Positions 35,637-45,925 of a DNA stretch of 64,000 bases are shown piece after piece. The DNA lies in the NCBI GenBank assembly GCA_020536535.1, contig JAHLWZ010000693.1, forward strand, positions 1-64,000, written 5' to 3'. Under the pieces are notes generated by a model that was given only the letters and a program-made list of their open reading frames with translations, had not been told where the DNA came from and searched no databases. How positions within the stretch are numbered: position 1 is the first letter of the stretch; every line of letters starts with the position of its first letter. Source of the stretch: Pelomyxa schiedti. Its lineage: Eukaryota; Evosea; Pelobiontida; Pelomyxidae. Both the position numbers and the translations under genes were made by a program.

Positions 35637-36907
35637 ATGCTACAACATTGGGAATTCAGCGTGTCAGTGGTGTTGTTGGTTGTCACGTCCGTCCTGGTAG
35701 TAATCACCCTGCCTCTCTCCACCATACACGGTGCGCCAACGCCATCCCATAATCAAGACCCCGGCTCGCACGTCACCGTTTCGCCGTCCAATGTTCAACT
35801 CCCCGACTCTGCCAATGTGGATCCTGGCCGAGCAGAAACGATCCCACAATGCAATCCTCTCGTGCCTAGCGACAATGGGACGTCAGTGGAGCAGGACAAT
35901 CAGCGGCAGGCTTCCCCAGAATTCTACCGGTTCGATATCGGAGAGGCGCAAGCGCATTCGTTCCATGGGTCCGTCGGCAACTTGCCGGGAGTCGAGCACG
36001 TGTATGTCATGAATCTGGAGAGAAGGCTAGATCGCCGCCTGAGAATGGCCCACATGCTGTCTTTTCTGGGAATACCGTTTCAAGTGTTCTCCGCAACCGA
36101 CGGCGTTTACCTGCAGAGGCTCGTTGATGAGCAGAGAACCATCGAGTGTGTGCCAGTGTTTAACTGATGGTTTTGTTTGCCCCTTATGCAGTGATATCTA
36201 CTATCTATCTACTACCGAATTCGAGTCTGACCACACAGGGGAACCCAGGTTTGAAAGTGGAATCAACGTCAACCTCACTGAGCAGATGAGCCAACACCCG
36301 CCAGAGTCTATGGGCGGAATGGCTTGCCTTATAACAGCCCTCCGAATAATGCGAGATATCATGCACCACAACTGGACAGCCCTTGTTTTGGAAGACGACG
36401 TTGACATAGAGCTGGAAATCAGGAGTTCCATGGCTGAAATCATGATACACGCTCCCCCCACTTGGAGTACCCTTCCTAGCAGGAAACACCATTAGCTAAG
36501 CTTTTTCCAGAAGCACTACGATTGGGGCACTGTTACGAGGAACAAGGCGAATCTATCTGGGGTCCCATTTATAAGTCAACTTCGTTTCTTTGCCCTCATG
36601 CAACTATCTACAAGCCTGAGACAGCAGCTTTTATTTTGAAGAACCTGGATATTTCGTCTTGGGGCTGGGCAAATTGGGACCAGCTCCTTACCACTTTGCT
36701 TAAAGAGTGTGTTTGCCACCACTCCTAGTGATAGTAACATACTTCAGTAACCGGAACTCTGAAGTATTCGAGTCTTACAGTATCTTTCCCGCTTTGGTTG
36801 TGCAAACTGACCGCACCACTGGTGACATCCCCTCGTCAGCTTCCAAATGGCAAAACACACTACAATCCTCATCCACTTCTAAACTGGCAGGTTTTGTACT
36901 ACACTGA
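35637..36907 (+). CDS. GT25-type glycosyltransferase, type II membrane protein
   Basis: Likely Golgi/ER glycosyltransferase of the family containing bacterial LPS galactosyltransferases and collagen galactosyltransferases. An N-terminal hydrophobic anchor (VSVVLLVVTSVLVVITLPL) is followed by a Pro/Ser/Asn stem to ~residue 115. The catalytic start HVYVMNLERRLDRRLRM and GIPFQVFSATDG match the GT25 pattern (V-I-N-L-x-R-x-x-x-R). After an intron (acceptor near 36189), GGMACLITALRIMRD and the metal-site LVLEDDVDIE follow. A second intron (36467-36510) leads to CYEEQGESIWGPIYKST and ETAAFILKNLDI. The last exon contains FPALVVQTDRTTGDI. The end is uncertain: the frame closes at 36907, or a further splice near 36889 could extend it. 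The donor or acceptor sugar cannot be told. Confidence 0.75.
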
Positions 36908-37065
36908 AAAAAAAAAAGATGAAGGAATTCATTTCTTATGCATTGGCCACAGAAAAGAAAACTATGTTTGTACCACACGCGGCAGCGATTTTGAGTTGAG
37001 TTGCTCCCGCCTTGTGTGTCTCAGCCAGAAGGTACTGCATGTCAGACCATTCCAGGGCAGGTAAA

Positions 37066-38032
37066 TCATTTGGGTTTCCTAAGCTGATAGCAGGTTGGTT
37101 TGAAGAAAAAATAAAAAGGTTGGAGATACTTGATTACAGATATGCATAGGTGAGGGGCCATTGTCCGGTATTTGTTGGTTCCCGGGTAATAGACTTTGAA
37201 ATCGATGTGATAGAGAGGTTCTCTAAGTTGTGTTGAGAAGAGAAATAAAGGAAAGTGTACTAACCTAGAAATGGAATCCGGAACTGTGTCCATAGGATGA
37301 GAAAGTTTGGTTATGATTGTTGCGCAGTCGGATGGTGTAGGAAGCAGATTGACACGGGGCCACCAACCACGGTAGCTCGGAGGAGGAGAGCTAGACACAG
37401 CTCCCAGTGGTTTGTTGGGAAGTGGTATTGGAGTGCACTGTGTTGTTACGGCGGGTATTGAGGGTATTTTCATTTCAGGTGTAGGGTTGCTTGTGTTAGG
37501 TGTAGTGTGGTAAGGTACAGGGATAACAATATAGCCCATGTGGCGTAAGTGTGCATAAACCATATACCGTTCAATTGAAATGCCAGATTCCAGGAGAAGG
37601 TTGAAGGCCTTTTTCCCACAACATGCATGAATAAGGTTATGGTTTGCAAAAAAAAAGGAATATCCCAACGCGTTCAGTTAGAGTAAAATAATAGAGTGAG
37701 AATTAAATCTTATACCTGACCTGTTGGATAGAAGCCCAGCTGTCAGTAGTACCGAGCCGGAGCACGGCGGCATTCTGATCAACAAGAAATACAACTTCTT
37801 CAGGCTCAAGTACTGTGCGAGTCTGCGTAAGTGCGGCCGGCGACGAAGATGGAGAAGGCGAGGCAGACGCCGACGTGCCGCCAACAGATGGGAGTGAGAT
37901 GCGACGAGTGGCACCCATTGTGTTCAACAACTTGCCGCGTGCCTCGATAACAATGCCGCAGCCGCCGTGTGGGTCCCACTGCACAACACAAGCACGTTTC
38001 CTGCCGTGCGATGTAGCGAGGATTAGGTGCAC
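37066..38032 (-). CDS. SEN54: tRNA-splicing endonuclease subunit SEN54
   Basis: Structural subunit of the SEN complex that excises tRNA introns. On the minus strand, a GC-rich first exon has VVQWDPHGGCGIVIEARGK and LLNTMG (compare the family's AGKFWQTMG), then, after an Ala/Ser/Pro-rich insert, LEPEEVVFLVDQNAAVLRLG. After an intron, AFNLLLESGISIERYMVYAH, LRHMGYIVIP is the Sen54 C-terminal domain core. A Pro/Thr-rich spacer follows, and then DFKVYYPGTNKYRTMAPHL near the end, as in Sen54. No catalytic Tyr/His/Lys triad is expected for this subunit. The open frame at 38032 has no ATG, so a first exon probably lies between 38033 and 38270, close to the divergent GH28 gene start. Its presence fits the TPT1 gene in the same window. 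Confidence 0.75.
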
Positions 38033-38288
38033 GAAGAGCGAGATCTCGTGTCGATGGTGGGTGGTACCCTCACATGTTTATCCTTCTTGTGTCTGCGGCA
38101 CACGACTTGGCCGACATCGTCTGGTCCGTTCCGAACGGAAAAATAAAAAAAAAAATAACGAATGAAATATCCAAGCAGAGACACGCAGGGAACTCCTGCC
38201 ACAAGTGATGTTTTGACAACTTGTTGAAGAACCGGATCTCGGCCCCATCAGTATTATCATTTTTTCGTTCCAAACTCCCTACTGTTGG

Positions 38289-39925
38289 ATGGCGTCCGTG
38301 GTCGTACGCCTTGTGCTGGTTCTCATACTGTCTGTTTGGTGTTATGGCCTGGATGTGGTTAATGATTGTGGGGCAGTGGGTGACGGTGTAACTGTCGATA
38401 CGGTTGCGGTTCAGAAATGCCTTGACGCTGTATGTGCCTCACACAATCTTAACTTTGAGATCTGACTGTACTTTCTCCCCAGGGGTCGCTGAATGGCGAT
38501 GTTGTGGTATTTGGGGCCTCCAGGGTATTTCTCATTGGCAGAGTTGAGATTGGCAGCAATACTATTATCGAGTTGGAGGAGGATGCCCTCGTTTTGGGTT
38601 CTATAGAACCTGCTGATTATTCTCTTACCGACCCTAACTTGTGGGTGTTACTGCACAGTGTGGGACAAAATAACATCACGATTAAAGGTGGCTGTAGAGT
38701 GTAGTTTCCAATGTTCGCCTTGACCCTGATACCCTGAAGGAAAGGGCACAATTGACGGACAGGCTGTACCGTACTTTGTGAGTTACTGGAACCCTGTTGA
38801 GTTGAAGCTCGAGGCCAAAACGTGGGAGGGAACTGCTGGGTGCTCTGGAGAATGCAGGCCTCGCCTCGTACAACTAGAATGGTGCACGAATGTGGCTATA
38901 TCTGGTGTAAGGTTACAGAACAGTCCCGACTGGACATTACATCTTCTTGGATCGACCAATGTAACAATTTATAATATGACTATTCTTGGAGACCAAAGGT
39001 ACACTCCAAGGTGAGATAGGATTTCTTTAGCTATTATTAGGTTCCCCAACAACGATGGGATTGATGTGGACTCTTCTTCCAATGTTATTATAGAAAACAT
39101 TGTGGTAGACACAGGGGATGACAGTGTCTGTATCAAATCTACCTCAGGGTATGGGCCTGCCCGAAACGTGTTTGTGCGTAATTGCATTCTGCGCTCCCGG
39201 TCGGCTGCTATAAAATTTGGATCAGCAACATATGAAGATAGTATGTATCCCTGTTTTTGGAGTGATTCTGAGTTGGCCTCAGTGTACAACATGTTGTTTG
39301 AGAATATCTTCATTTGGGATACCAACCGAGGAATTGGAATTCAACAGCGGGATGCAGGAAATATTTATAACATTACTTTTAGGAACATCACTATCAATGG
39401 AACTCGTTATTGGCCTCTTACATGGTGGGGCAGTGCTGAGGTTTTTCTGTTTGCTTTATTTGGCTTTCTTCTTGACCGTTTTAACAGCCAATCTACATTA
39501 CTTCCACGGCAAGGTCCAAGGAGGACCCAGATTCCGGGTACACAAGTAATGTGCTATTTGAGAACATTCAAGCGCTTGCCGAGAACGGAGTGCTAATATC
39601 TGGACGTCTCCACCGAGGCGGTTCAGCTATCTACAATGTGACATTCAGAAATGTAGGTATTCACATTGGCAGGTATTCCAATATGAGTGACCCCAGGCAT
39701 GACTACCGCCCCTCTTACTTCCCCAACATCATTCCTTGGGATGTGGATGGCTTTTTCTGCCAAAACGCAGAAGGAGTTCTCTTCCACAATGTAACAGTCG
39801 AGTACTTGGACCCAGCACAACCTTTTTATGGCCAGTGCCTCAATTCCCTCAATAGCACTGACATCACCAAAGACCAGTTTGTGTGCCTTGGTGAAGTCCA
39901 GGCGAATCCAAAAAAAAACAAGTAA
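38289..39925 (+). CDS. secreted GH28-type glycoside hydrolase (polygalacturonase-like)
   Basis: Right-handed beta-helix pectinase-like enzyme, with a signal peptide (MASVVVRLVLVLILSVWCYG). The mature start DVVNDCGAVGDGVTVDTVAV is the usual GH28 opening. Exons join at about 38429/38483, 38690-38760, 38996/39043, 39239/39286 and 39440/39491. Motifs are the calling FPNNDGIDVDSSSNVIIEN (family NTDGIDxxS) and VVDTGDDSVCIKS with paired aspartates. RSAAIKFGSA replaces the classical GHG motif, as in plant/bacterial-type members that read AGIAFGSE, and RGIGIQQRD stands for the RIK motif. A catalytic third aspartate is present in the DD pair, so activity is possible, but specificity (polygalacturonan versus other uronic acid or rhamnose polymers) is open. 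About 450 residues, the usual family size. Confidence 0.88.
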
Positions 39926-39979
39926 CCAAAGAACAAGTAACTTTCGTTCAAGCAAACTTTTTTTTTTTGTTTCCAAGAC

Positions 39980-40963
39980 TTACATCTGCTCCAATGCCCA
40001 GTGGAGTACATCATCACCCACGGGGTCGCGTTGAGTGGCCAGTGGGTTGTGCTCGCCCCTCCTGCCGTCTAGGTAGCCGGTGCCGCACCTGCACTTGATG
40101 GCGTAGTACTGGCCCTTTTCCATTGGTATGAAGTCCCACTGGAGCTGGCCTGCGGCATTGTAGTCCTGGTGGTAGGCGATGAGCAGGTCTGACCTGTGGC
40201 CGTCGAGGTACCCCCTTGACGAGATGTTCTCCAGAGTGAAGCCGCCGCCGTTCACGGGCCTGAGGACCCAGTTGAGGCAGGGGTTGCCGTGTGGGTTGCT
40301 TGGATTAAGCCCTGGGTCTCTAACTCTGGGCTTCTTGCCGTCGAGGAACCTCCCACTGCTGCGGCTCTGAAGCGAGTACACGGTGTCTGGCTTGATCGGG
40401 GACTTGATCTCCCAGTGCAGCGAGGTGTCGGCCATCGGGGGCTTGAACGAGATCATCGGCTCCTTGACGCCAGAGGTCCTTCCGTCGAGGAAGCCGCCGT
40501 GGCTCCTGCAGTGGATGGCGTACACGTCGTTGCTGACCTTGACCAGGGCCCAGTGCACGTGGATGTCGTCGGCGGCGACGGCGTCGTCGGCCCAGTGCAG
40601 CTCGTTGGACCCGGGCTCCCTCCCGTGCAGCCTCTTGTTGTTGTTCTTGTTCCTGATGGCGAAGAAGCCCTGGTGGCCCTCGACCGGCTCGAACGCCCAG
40701 AGAAGCGGGGGGAAGCAGATGGGCGCTCGGCCGCCGTAGACGAGCAACGGGTCGGCGGCGGCGTCGTCCTGGCTGCACCCAAGCTGGCCTCCTCCGCCGA
40801 TGCTCCTCACCGACCAGACGCCGGGCAGGGGGTCCATCACGCGGTGCAGGTCGGCCATGAGGTCGACCACGGCGCTGACGACTGGGATGGGCCTGCTGAT
40901 CTCCTCGGGCGTGGGTGTGGGCCTGGGCTCCTCGCCTGTTGGTGGCGGTGGGTTCGCTGACAT
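39980..40963 (-). CDS. beta-trefoil/ricin-type repeat protein
   Basis: Single-exon, GC-rich gene of 327 codons. After a Pro-rich leader and an unassigned segment, the protein consists of at least five ~45-residue repeats, each with the pattern Y/F-x-[IL]-x-S/C-R-S/C-x-x-G-[FY]-LDG followed by a proline-rich turn and h-x-W-x-[LI]. Examples are YAIHCRSHGGFLDGR, YSLQSRSSGRFLDGK, FTLENISSRGYLDGH and YYAIKCRCGTGYLDGRR, with LHWALEQM at the end. This is the beta-trefoil signature seen in ricin-B-like and fascin-like folds. There is no signal peptide, so it is probably cytosolic. Carbohydrate binding or actin bundling are both possible; nothing in the sequence decides between them. Start ATG 40963 is preceded by a poly-A/T-rich leader. 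Confidence 0.65.
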   Translation of the reverse strand: MSANPPPPTGEEPRPTPTPEEISRPIPVVSAVVDLMADLHRVMDPLPGVWSVRSIGGGGQLGCSQDDAAADPLLVYGGRAPICFPPLLWAFEPVEGHQGFFAIRNKNNNKRLHGREPGSNELHWADDAVAADDIHVHWALVKVSNDVYAIHCRSHGGFLDGRTSGVKEPMISFKPPMADTSLHWEIKSPIKPDTVYSLQSRSSGRFLDGKKPRVRDPGLNPSNPHGNPCLNWVLRPVNGGGFTLENISSRGYLDGHRSDLLIAYHQDYNAAGQLQWDFIPMEKGQYYAIKCRCGTGYLDGRRGEHNPLATQRDPVGDDVLHWALEQM

Positions 40964-41274
40964 TTTGTGGTTGGTGGGTTTTTTGTTTGTTTGTTTTTTT
41001 TTTTTTTGCTGTTTGAAGGGAACCTTTCAACGGACTTTTAAGTTACCAACCTCAAATGAATTCCCGTAAGGAACCTGCTGTTCTAGAACTGGTTTGCTTA
41101 CACGAAGTTTCAAGATTTCAGAGAGGAACCTTTCATCAGAAAAATCCAACTCTCACAAGGGGAAACAGAGTTGGATTTTTACCAGTATTACCTGTGGACT
41201 GTGATCAACACCAAATGGAGTAGAAAGGACTGAACGTTAAGGCAAAGTTGTATTTTAATTAAGGCTTGCTTTGA

Positions 41275-42363
41275 TCAATAAATAAATGGGAAGAGGATTT
41301 TGCGGTGTTTGGGGTAGTCAGGGAAAAGCTTGAGGTATTTGGCGTGCCTCTCTCTTGCCCACTGGGTCATTTGGTAAGTGGCACAGCAAATGAAGCAAAG
41401 GACGCTGATGGGGAAGTTCATAAGTACAGCAAATCCGATCCATGTCAGAATCTCCATTGTGTAGTTCGGCATTGTCACGTACTCAAACAAAAAGCCCCTT
41501 GGCATCTTCCACTCAGCTGTTCCCGGTGTGCGCAGAGCTTTGAGCATCATGTGGCATATGAAGTTGCATATCTGGGTGGAGTTCATTAGGGAGAGGGAGA
41601 TGTGTGAGGGTAGCTACCAGCCCAGTTAAAAAGATAGTGAAACCCAGGCAGAAGTGCCATGCAGGTAACTTGTGAGCTACGGGGTAGTTGACTTGCCAGC
41701 CGATCCAACAGGCAAAACCCCAGTAGTAAGCCGTGTTTTTAAACAAATTGAAAACGGGCATGGTCAAGTACCCTAATTGTTTTCAGTAATTGGGGAAAAA
41801 AAAAAAAGCCGGAACTGTACCAAATTCGTGAACAAGAACGGTCTCTACTTCACGCTTGGCATAATGGAGCATCCACAAGAAAAAGGCCCCTTGCTGTGTT
41901 ATAGTAAGTGGGTACAGCTTCTCTCCAGGATACGCCCAAGGGATAAGCCTCAGTGCAAACAACGGGTAAATAAATAGCGGCCCGAAGTACTCAATGAGGT
42001 ACACCATACGGAACGGAAGTTGAGTACCCAAGTCTTTAATGAAAAGCTGTCCATTCAAAAGTGATGCTGGTTAGAAGAACGTACATAGAAAATATACTCG
42101 GTTTTTTTTTTTTTTTTGGATTAGAGGGACTACGGAAACCCAACCTGATCGCCGGACTTTATCCCATAATGCTTGAGGGTCTTTTCTCTTTCCAAAACTA
42201 CGACGCGCTGGCCCTTCTCGTCAGTGATCCTCTGCCTAGCGATGCCGAGCCTTTTCGTGGCCTCCACAACGCGCATCAAGTTCTCCACCGTCCCATCTTC
42301 CGGAACATCGACAGTGCAGTACGCCACCCCACCCCGCTTGACCAGCTCAACGCGCATCGTCAT
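41275..42363 (-). CDS. TECR: very-long-chain trans-2,3-enoyl-CoA reductase (TECR/Tsc13)
   Basis: Polytopic ER enzyme for the last reduction of the very-long-chain fatty acid elongation cycle (NADPH). The N-terminal exon is a ubiquitin-like domain (MTMRVELVKRGG; IKSGDQVGF), as in animal and yeast TECR. The following exons give membrane segments and family blocks: LGTQLPFRMVYLIEYFGP, HYAKREVETVLVHEFG, FNLFKNTAYYWGFACWIGW (compare FKNxxYYWGFA) and AWHFCLGFTIFLTGLV. The last exon has RGFLFEYVTMPNYTMEILTW and YPKHRKILFPFIY. The conserved tyrosine of FEYVTxPNY, implicated in catalysis, is present. Introns lie at about 42060-42125, 41763-41790 and 41588. ATG 42363 was preferred over 42411, whose extra residues come from a poly-T/GT leader. 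Confidence 0.9.
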
Positions 42364-42536
42364 CTCTTGTGCCCAGAGTTTTTTTTTTTGTTTGTGTGTT
42401 TTTCTGAGCATTGACTTTCTTTCGCTTCAGATCCGAAGGAGCGGAGCCGAGTGTGGGTCGACAAGGTGTTGGACACCACGCTTCTCTCTCATTCACTACT
42501 AGAGAAGGAGATGACTCTTTGGTGTGTGATATTTTA

Positions 42537-43251
42537 TTACTCGGTTATAGTCTTGATAACATTGGGTGGGTGGCGAGGGTGTTCTTCCAACTGATTGGTG
42601 GGGTAGCCAAATATCAGCGCCACCTGCAAGGAAAACCCTTCTTCCACACCAAGGAACTCAAGTACCTCGGGGAAATCATTTAGTGCCTGCGCCATCCCAA
42701 TGTCTTGGAGAAGTGAGTTGTTGTGGTAAAACAATAAAGGAAGAAGGGGGGACTCACAGCAGCTTCCAAGTCCGGCTGTGTGTGCATAGAGCATCATGTT
42801 CTGGGCAGCCAAACAGGAATCAACAAGCCCCCAATCATTGACCCCTGGAATAGTGAGGAACAACCAAAAAGAGGGGGAGACAAACTTGAGCTTGGTGCGA
42901 TAAGGAAAATGACAAGAGGTGCTTTGTAGAATGGATCAAAATTTGCAAATGGACTTCCAAAGGCTTCAACTATGACAGAAGAAATCCTGTCAATTTCAGT
43001 TCGTGAGGACAGCACAGTGAAAGAAACCTCAAGTGTTAGATTATGTAATGTTAAAGGCTAAAGTCCCCCCAAAAAACCTCCATCCAACCGTAACATGAAA
43101 CGAACACGCGAGGTTGATTACATACATGCTGAGAGTCACGTGCTGTTGGAGCCCACTGGCCAGCCCATAACAAACCTTCTACAATTTCACTTGGCACAGG
43201 CTCGCTGGTGTAACTCCTGTGACTTCGCCTTGCCTTGAGCACATTTTGCAT
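42537..43251 (-). CDS. nitroreductase-family flavoprotein
   Basis: FMN-dependent NAD(P)H oxidoreductase family. The first block RRSHRSYTSEPVPSEIVEGL with GQWAPTARDSQ is the canonical nitroreductase opening (R-R-S-x-R, then A-P-T/S). After introns comes FDPFYKAPLVIFLIAP. Then GVNDWGLVDSCLAAQNMMLY and TAGLGSCCES give the central helix and the G-L-G-S/T-C motif, and a final exon ends with an LGVEEGFSLQVALIFGYPT block typical of the C-terminus. I placed the start at ATG 43251 (MQNVLKARR) because the longer open frame to 43317 has no ATG; an upstream exon is possible. Three introns are inferred at about 43050-43130, 42865-42900 and 42690-42750. Such enzymes are widespread in anaerobic protists and bacteria; the substrate cannot be inferred. 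Confidence 0.8.
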
Positions 43252-43628
43252 GAATAGCTCCGCCTCAGCCGGTACGCCGCTGTGCTGCGCTTGTGGTTGT
43301 GCCTCAGGTGCATCCACATCTTCGCATCGCAGTGATTAGAAACTCGAGGTGTGTCAGCGCAAGGGCAAAATAATTACGCACCAACAACAGCGTCGCGATT
43401 GTCGCCGCACTCGTCACCCACACACGACAAAACCTCGTCATCTCCCGCCGCAACCAAGATCAAGATCTGGCACACAACTACCGCAAACACCAAAACGACC
43501 CTGTGCATCGCCATTCCGCAGCACCCTCCGAAGGTTTGTTTGTTTCGTTTGAGTGATCGTTTGTTTTCGGGAACGACGAAATCAGATTTTTCTAGGAAGA
43601 AGAAGGAGGTGACGAAAAAAGATGAAAT
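43252..43628. other. intergenic region between nitroreductase and Hint genes
   Basis: An open frame on the plus strand (43351-43686, no ATG) is Thr/Ser/His-biased and overlaps the end of the Hint gene. I do not regard it as a gene. Confidence 0.35.
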
Positions 43629-45868
43629 TCAGTGCCTGGCTATTCGAGGGGGCGATAGAGACTGGGAGACCAATTGGGCCCATTGAGATGTGCCTGAGGT
43701 CCAATAGCCTGTCCCTGCTTCGTCGTCTGCTTTGGGCCATCCGCTCACAATCCTTGTCCCACAATCTTTCCCTAGTGTGCAAACCTGTGGGTTTTAAGGG
43801 TTAGATAGATATTTTTGGTGTGGAAATATGGGTACGGGAGAGGAATGCACCAACGGAATAAGAAAATAGGGAGGTAGAGTGGGTAAAAACCAAAAGGTTA
43901 TTGATCCAAACAGAGTGGTCCGGGGACAGTGGGCCACCAGATAGTTCAAAATTGAATAGTTCCGAAACATATCTCTGCACAACTTGTGATATCTCAAATG
44001 GATGTGTCCACATCCCTCCCTTTCTGTGGTTAGTGTTCAATAATTGCAGAAGTAATCATACGACAAACACTGGATGCCCGGGCGTAAGCCACACGCCATA
44101 CACTTCACACATTGGAATAATACCATTGACCCGTTTTACCTCAATCCTTGTGACTCTCTTTATCCCGGACTCAGTCTTGACAATATCTCCAGCACAAACA
44201 GCTTTAGCTTTCCTGTGTTTTTTAAGTACATGACACAATGACGTTTGGAAACCCTACTTGTATGAACCATCACCCATTGACACAATCCCATCTCCAGTGA
44301 AGCATTTCCGGAACTACACTTTTTTTTTGAATGTTGGAAAATTTGCATTTGCAAGATTACAGCACACCTTTGATTCTTCATATCCTTGCAGTGCCCCAAA
44401 GAGAGTTTCAGATAACCGAATTGCCATGAATCTCTCTTGAGGAGTATGTGCATATCCACCGCTTTTGAAAAAGGCGTAACACTGTAGGTTTCCTACATTC
44501 CCAGCCTCTGATAAAAGTTTGCAATTTTATACAAAAGAGGCATATATACCAACTGCACTCACAAAATCCTCCAGATGAATCAGTGGGCCATTTTCATGAA
44601 GAAGAGCATATGCAGAAAGAACTTTCGTATCATAAATTTGATTATGCTCAAATTTAAGAGTTACATACGTGCATTACGGGCTATGCCAGCCTGGCTAAGA
44701 AGGGCATCAAAATTTCCAAATGCATTTAGATGAAACTGCTCAGTGGTTTGAAGGAGCCATCTCTGAAAGCATGAGTGAAATTGGTTCTCAAACGCTGTTG
44801 GAGGTGGTTCTCTTTCCAAGTCATCCAAGTGGCAACTTGGTGCAAACGTGATAATCTTCCTGATTACATCAGGGCATAGGAGAGCAACAGGACTTTTATT
44901 TCCTGCTCGAGGGTGGGTTCCACAAAGAAATGCAGTAAATCGTGCAGCAACAGTGTGGCATGACCCTTGAAAAGGTGGCAATCATCAGGGACTTGGAAAA
45001 GTAGTAATGTTATACTTGAAATTAACTTCCAAGGACGGGTGCTTGTCATTAAATCGCGTATATCTTTTTTATACCAATCGTACCAAGCACGCTTGCAAGC
45101 AGTTGTCATAAACACCAGTTGTTGGCCTGATGCAATCCTCTCCCTTGCCCAGATAACGCATCTTCTCTGCCTATGCCACTGTATTCTGTTCTCCACACAC
45201 TGAATCTGTGGTTCCTACAAAAGAATCCAGGTTATCCACCAAAAAATTGAATGAGATAGTTACACAACAGTTAGCCGAGGTAATCCAGTTGTATTGGGCC
45301 TCCTGAACTCAGGCTCCAGAACGAAGCACCATTCATCAAGTGAATCATGTTTAAAAGCAGGCCTCTTCATTGAGAATCCCTGCATCACCTCACCCATAAT
45401 CGCGGATGGCTTCTCGCCGTTGGCCACGGCAGGCAGGATTTCCTCGGGGACGTCCTCCTTCAACCCCCACCAGGACCGCGTGGGAGACTCCCAGAAGTTC
45501 TCGTAGGGGCCCATCAATGACTTATGGGACTCTCCGCCCAGCTTCAGTTTTTGGGACAGATACCACGACATGCTGTCCGTGTTTGGCGCCGCCGAGAACG
45601 GCTCCACGTCATTGTCGAGGATTCGTGCAATTGCAGATCTCTTCTGGGCCATCCATTCGTCGAACAGGCGACAGCGAGCCTCGTCGTAGACGCTCACAGG
45701 ACGCTCCGTCGCAGCCAGGCTAGTTGTTAGCCACTCGACGCGACGCGGTGCAGATCTAGATCCGCCCCCCTCGACAACGTCTCTTTTTGGCGGATCATCG
45801 TCGTAATCGTCGTGGTACTCACCGTTACCGGGCGGGGTCGCTTTTCGCTTGGAGCCCGTTTGACCCAT
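43629..45868 (-). CDS. Hint-domain protein with unassigned N-terminal region
   Basis: A multi-exon gene whose C-terminal third is a Hint (hedgehog/intein) module. In order: KCFTGDGIVSMGDGSYK with the would-be nucleophilic Cys, KAVCAGDIVKTESG, VKRVNGIIPMCEVYG, VWLTPGHPVFV, GMWTHPFEISQ, VSELFNFELSG, DHSVWINNLLV, then across an intron CTLGKDCGT in place of the usual TLGHG, and a stop at 43629-43631. The N-terminal exon (45868-45260) starts MGQTGSKRK, a plausible N-myristoylation site, and is GC-rich and acidic with no known domain. The middle exons (RRCVIWARERIASGQQLVFM, CPDVIRKIITFAP) are not recognised; the latter looks helical. I treat it as one gene because the strand and splice phases allow it, but a split between 45200 and 45260 is possible. 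Hint proteins in protists often carry VWA domains; none is evident here. Confidence 0.6.
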
Positions 45869-45925
45869 CAAAACAGAAAAGGTTTTCCGCAAAAGCGATC
45901 AAAACCGCCGAAAAGCGAAAAAGGA
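45869..45925. promoter_or_regulatory. 57-bp divergent start-codon gap
   Basis: The start codons of the Hint gene (minus, 45868) and the kelch gene (plus, 45926) are only 57 bases apart. A very compact bidirectional promoter must therefore sit here, or the two promoters overlap the opposite coding regions. Confidence 0.45.

Noticed and set aside
40289-40960. Plus-strand Val/Gly/Asp-rich frame over the beta-trefoil gene
   Set aside because: Antisense shadow of the GC-rich trefoil repeats.
43351-43686. Plus-strand Thr/Ser/His-rich frame
   Set aside because: Lacks an ATG, overlaps the Hint-gene end and shows no motif.
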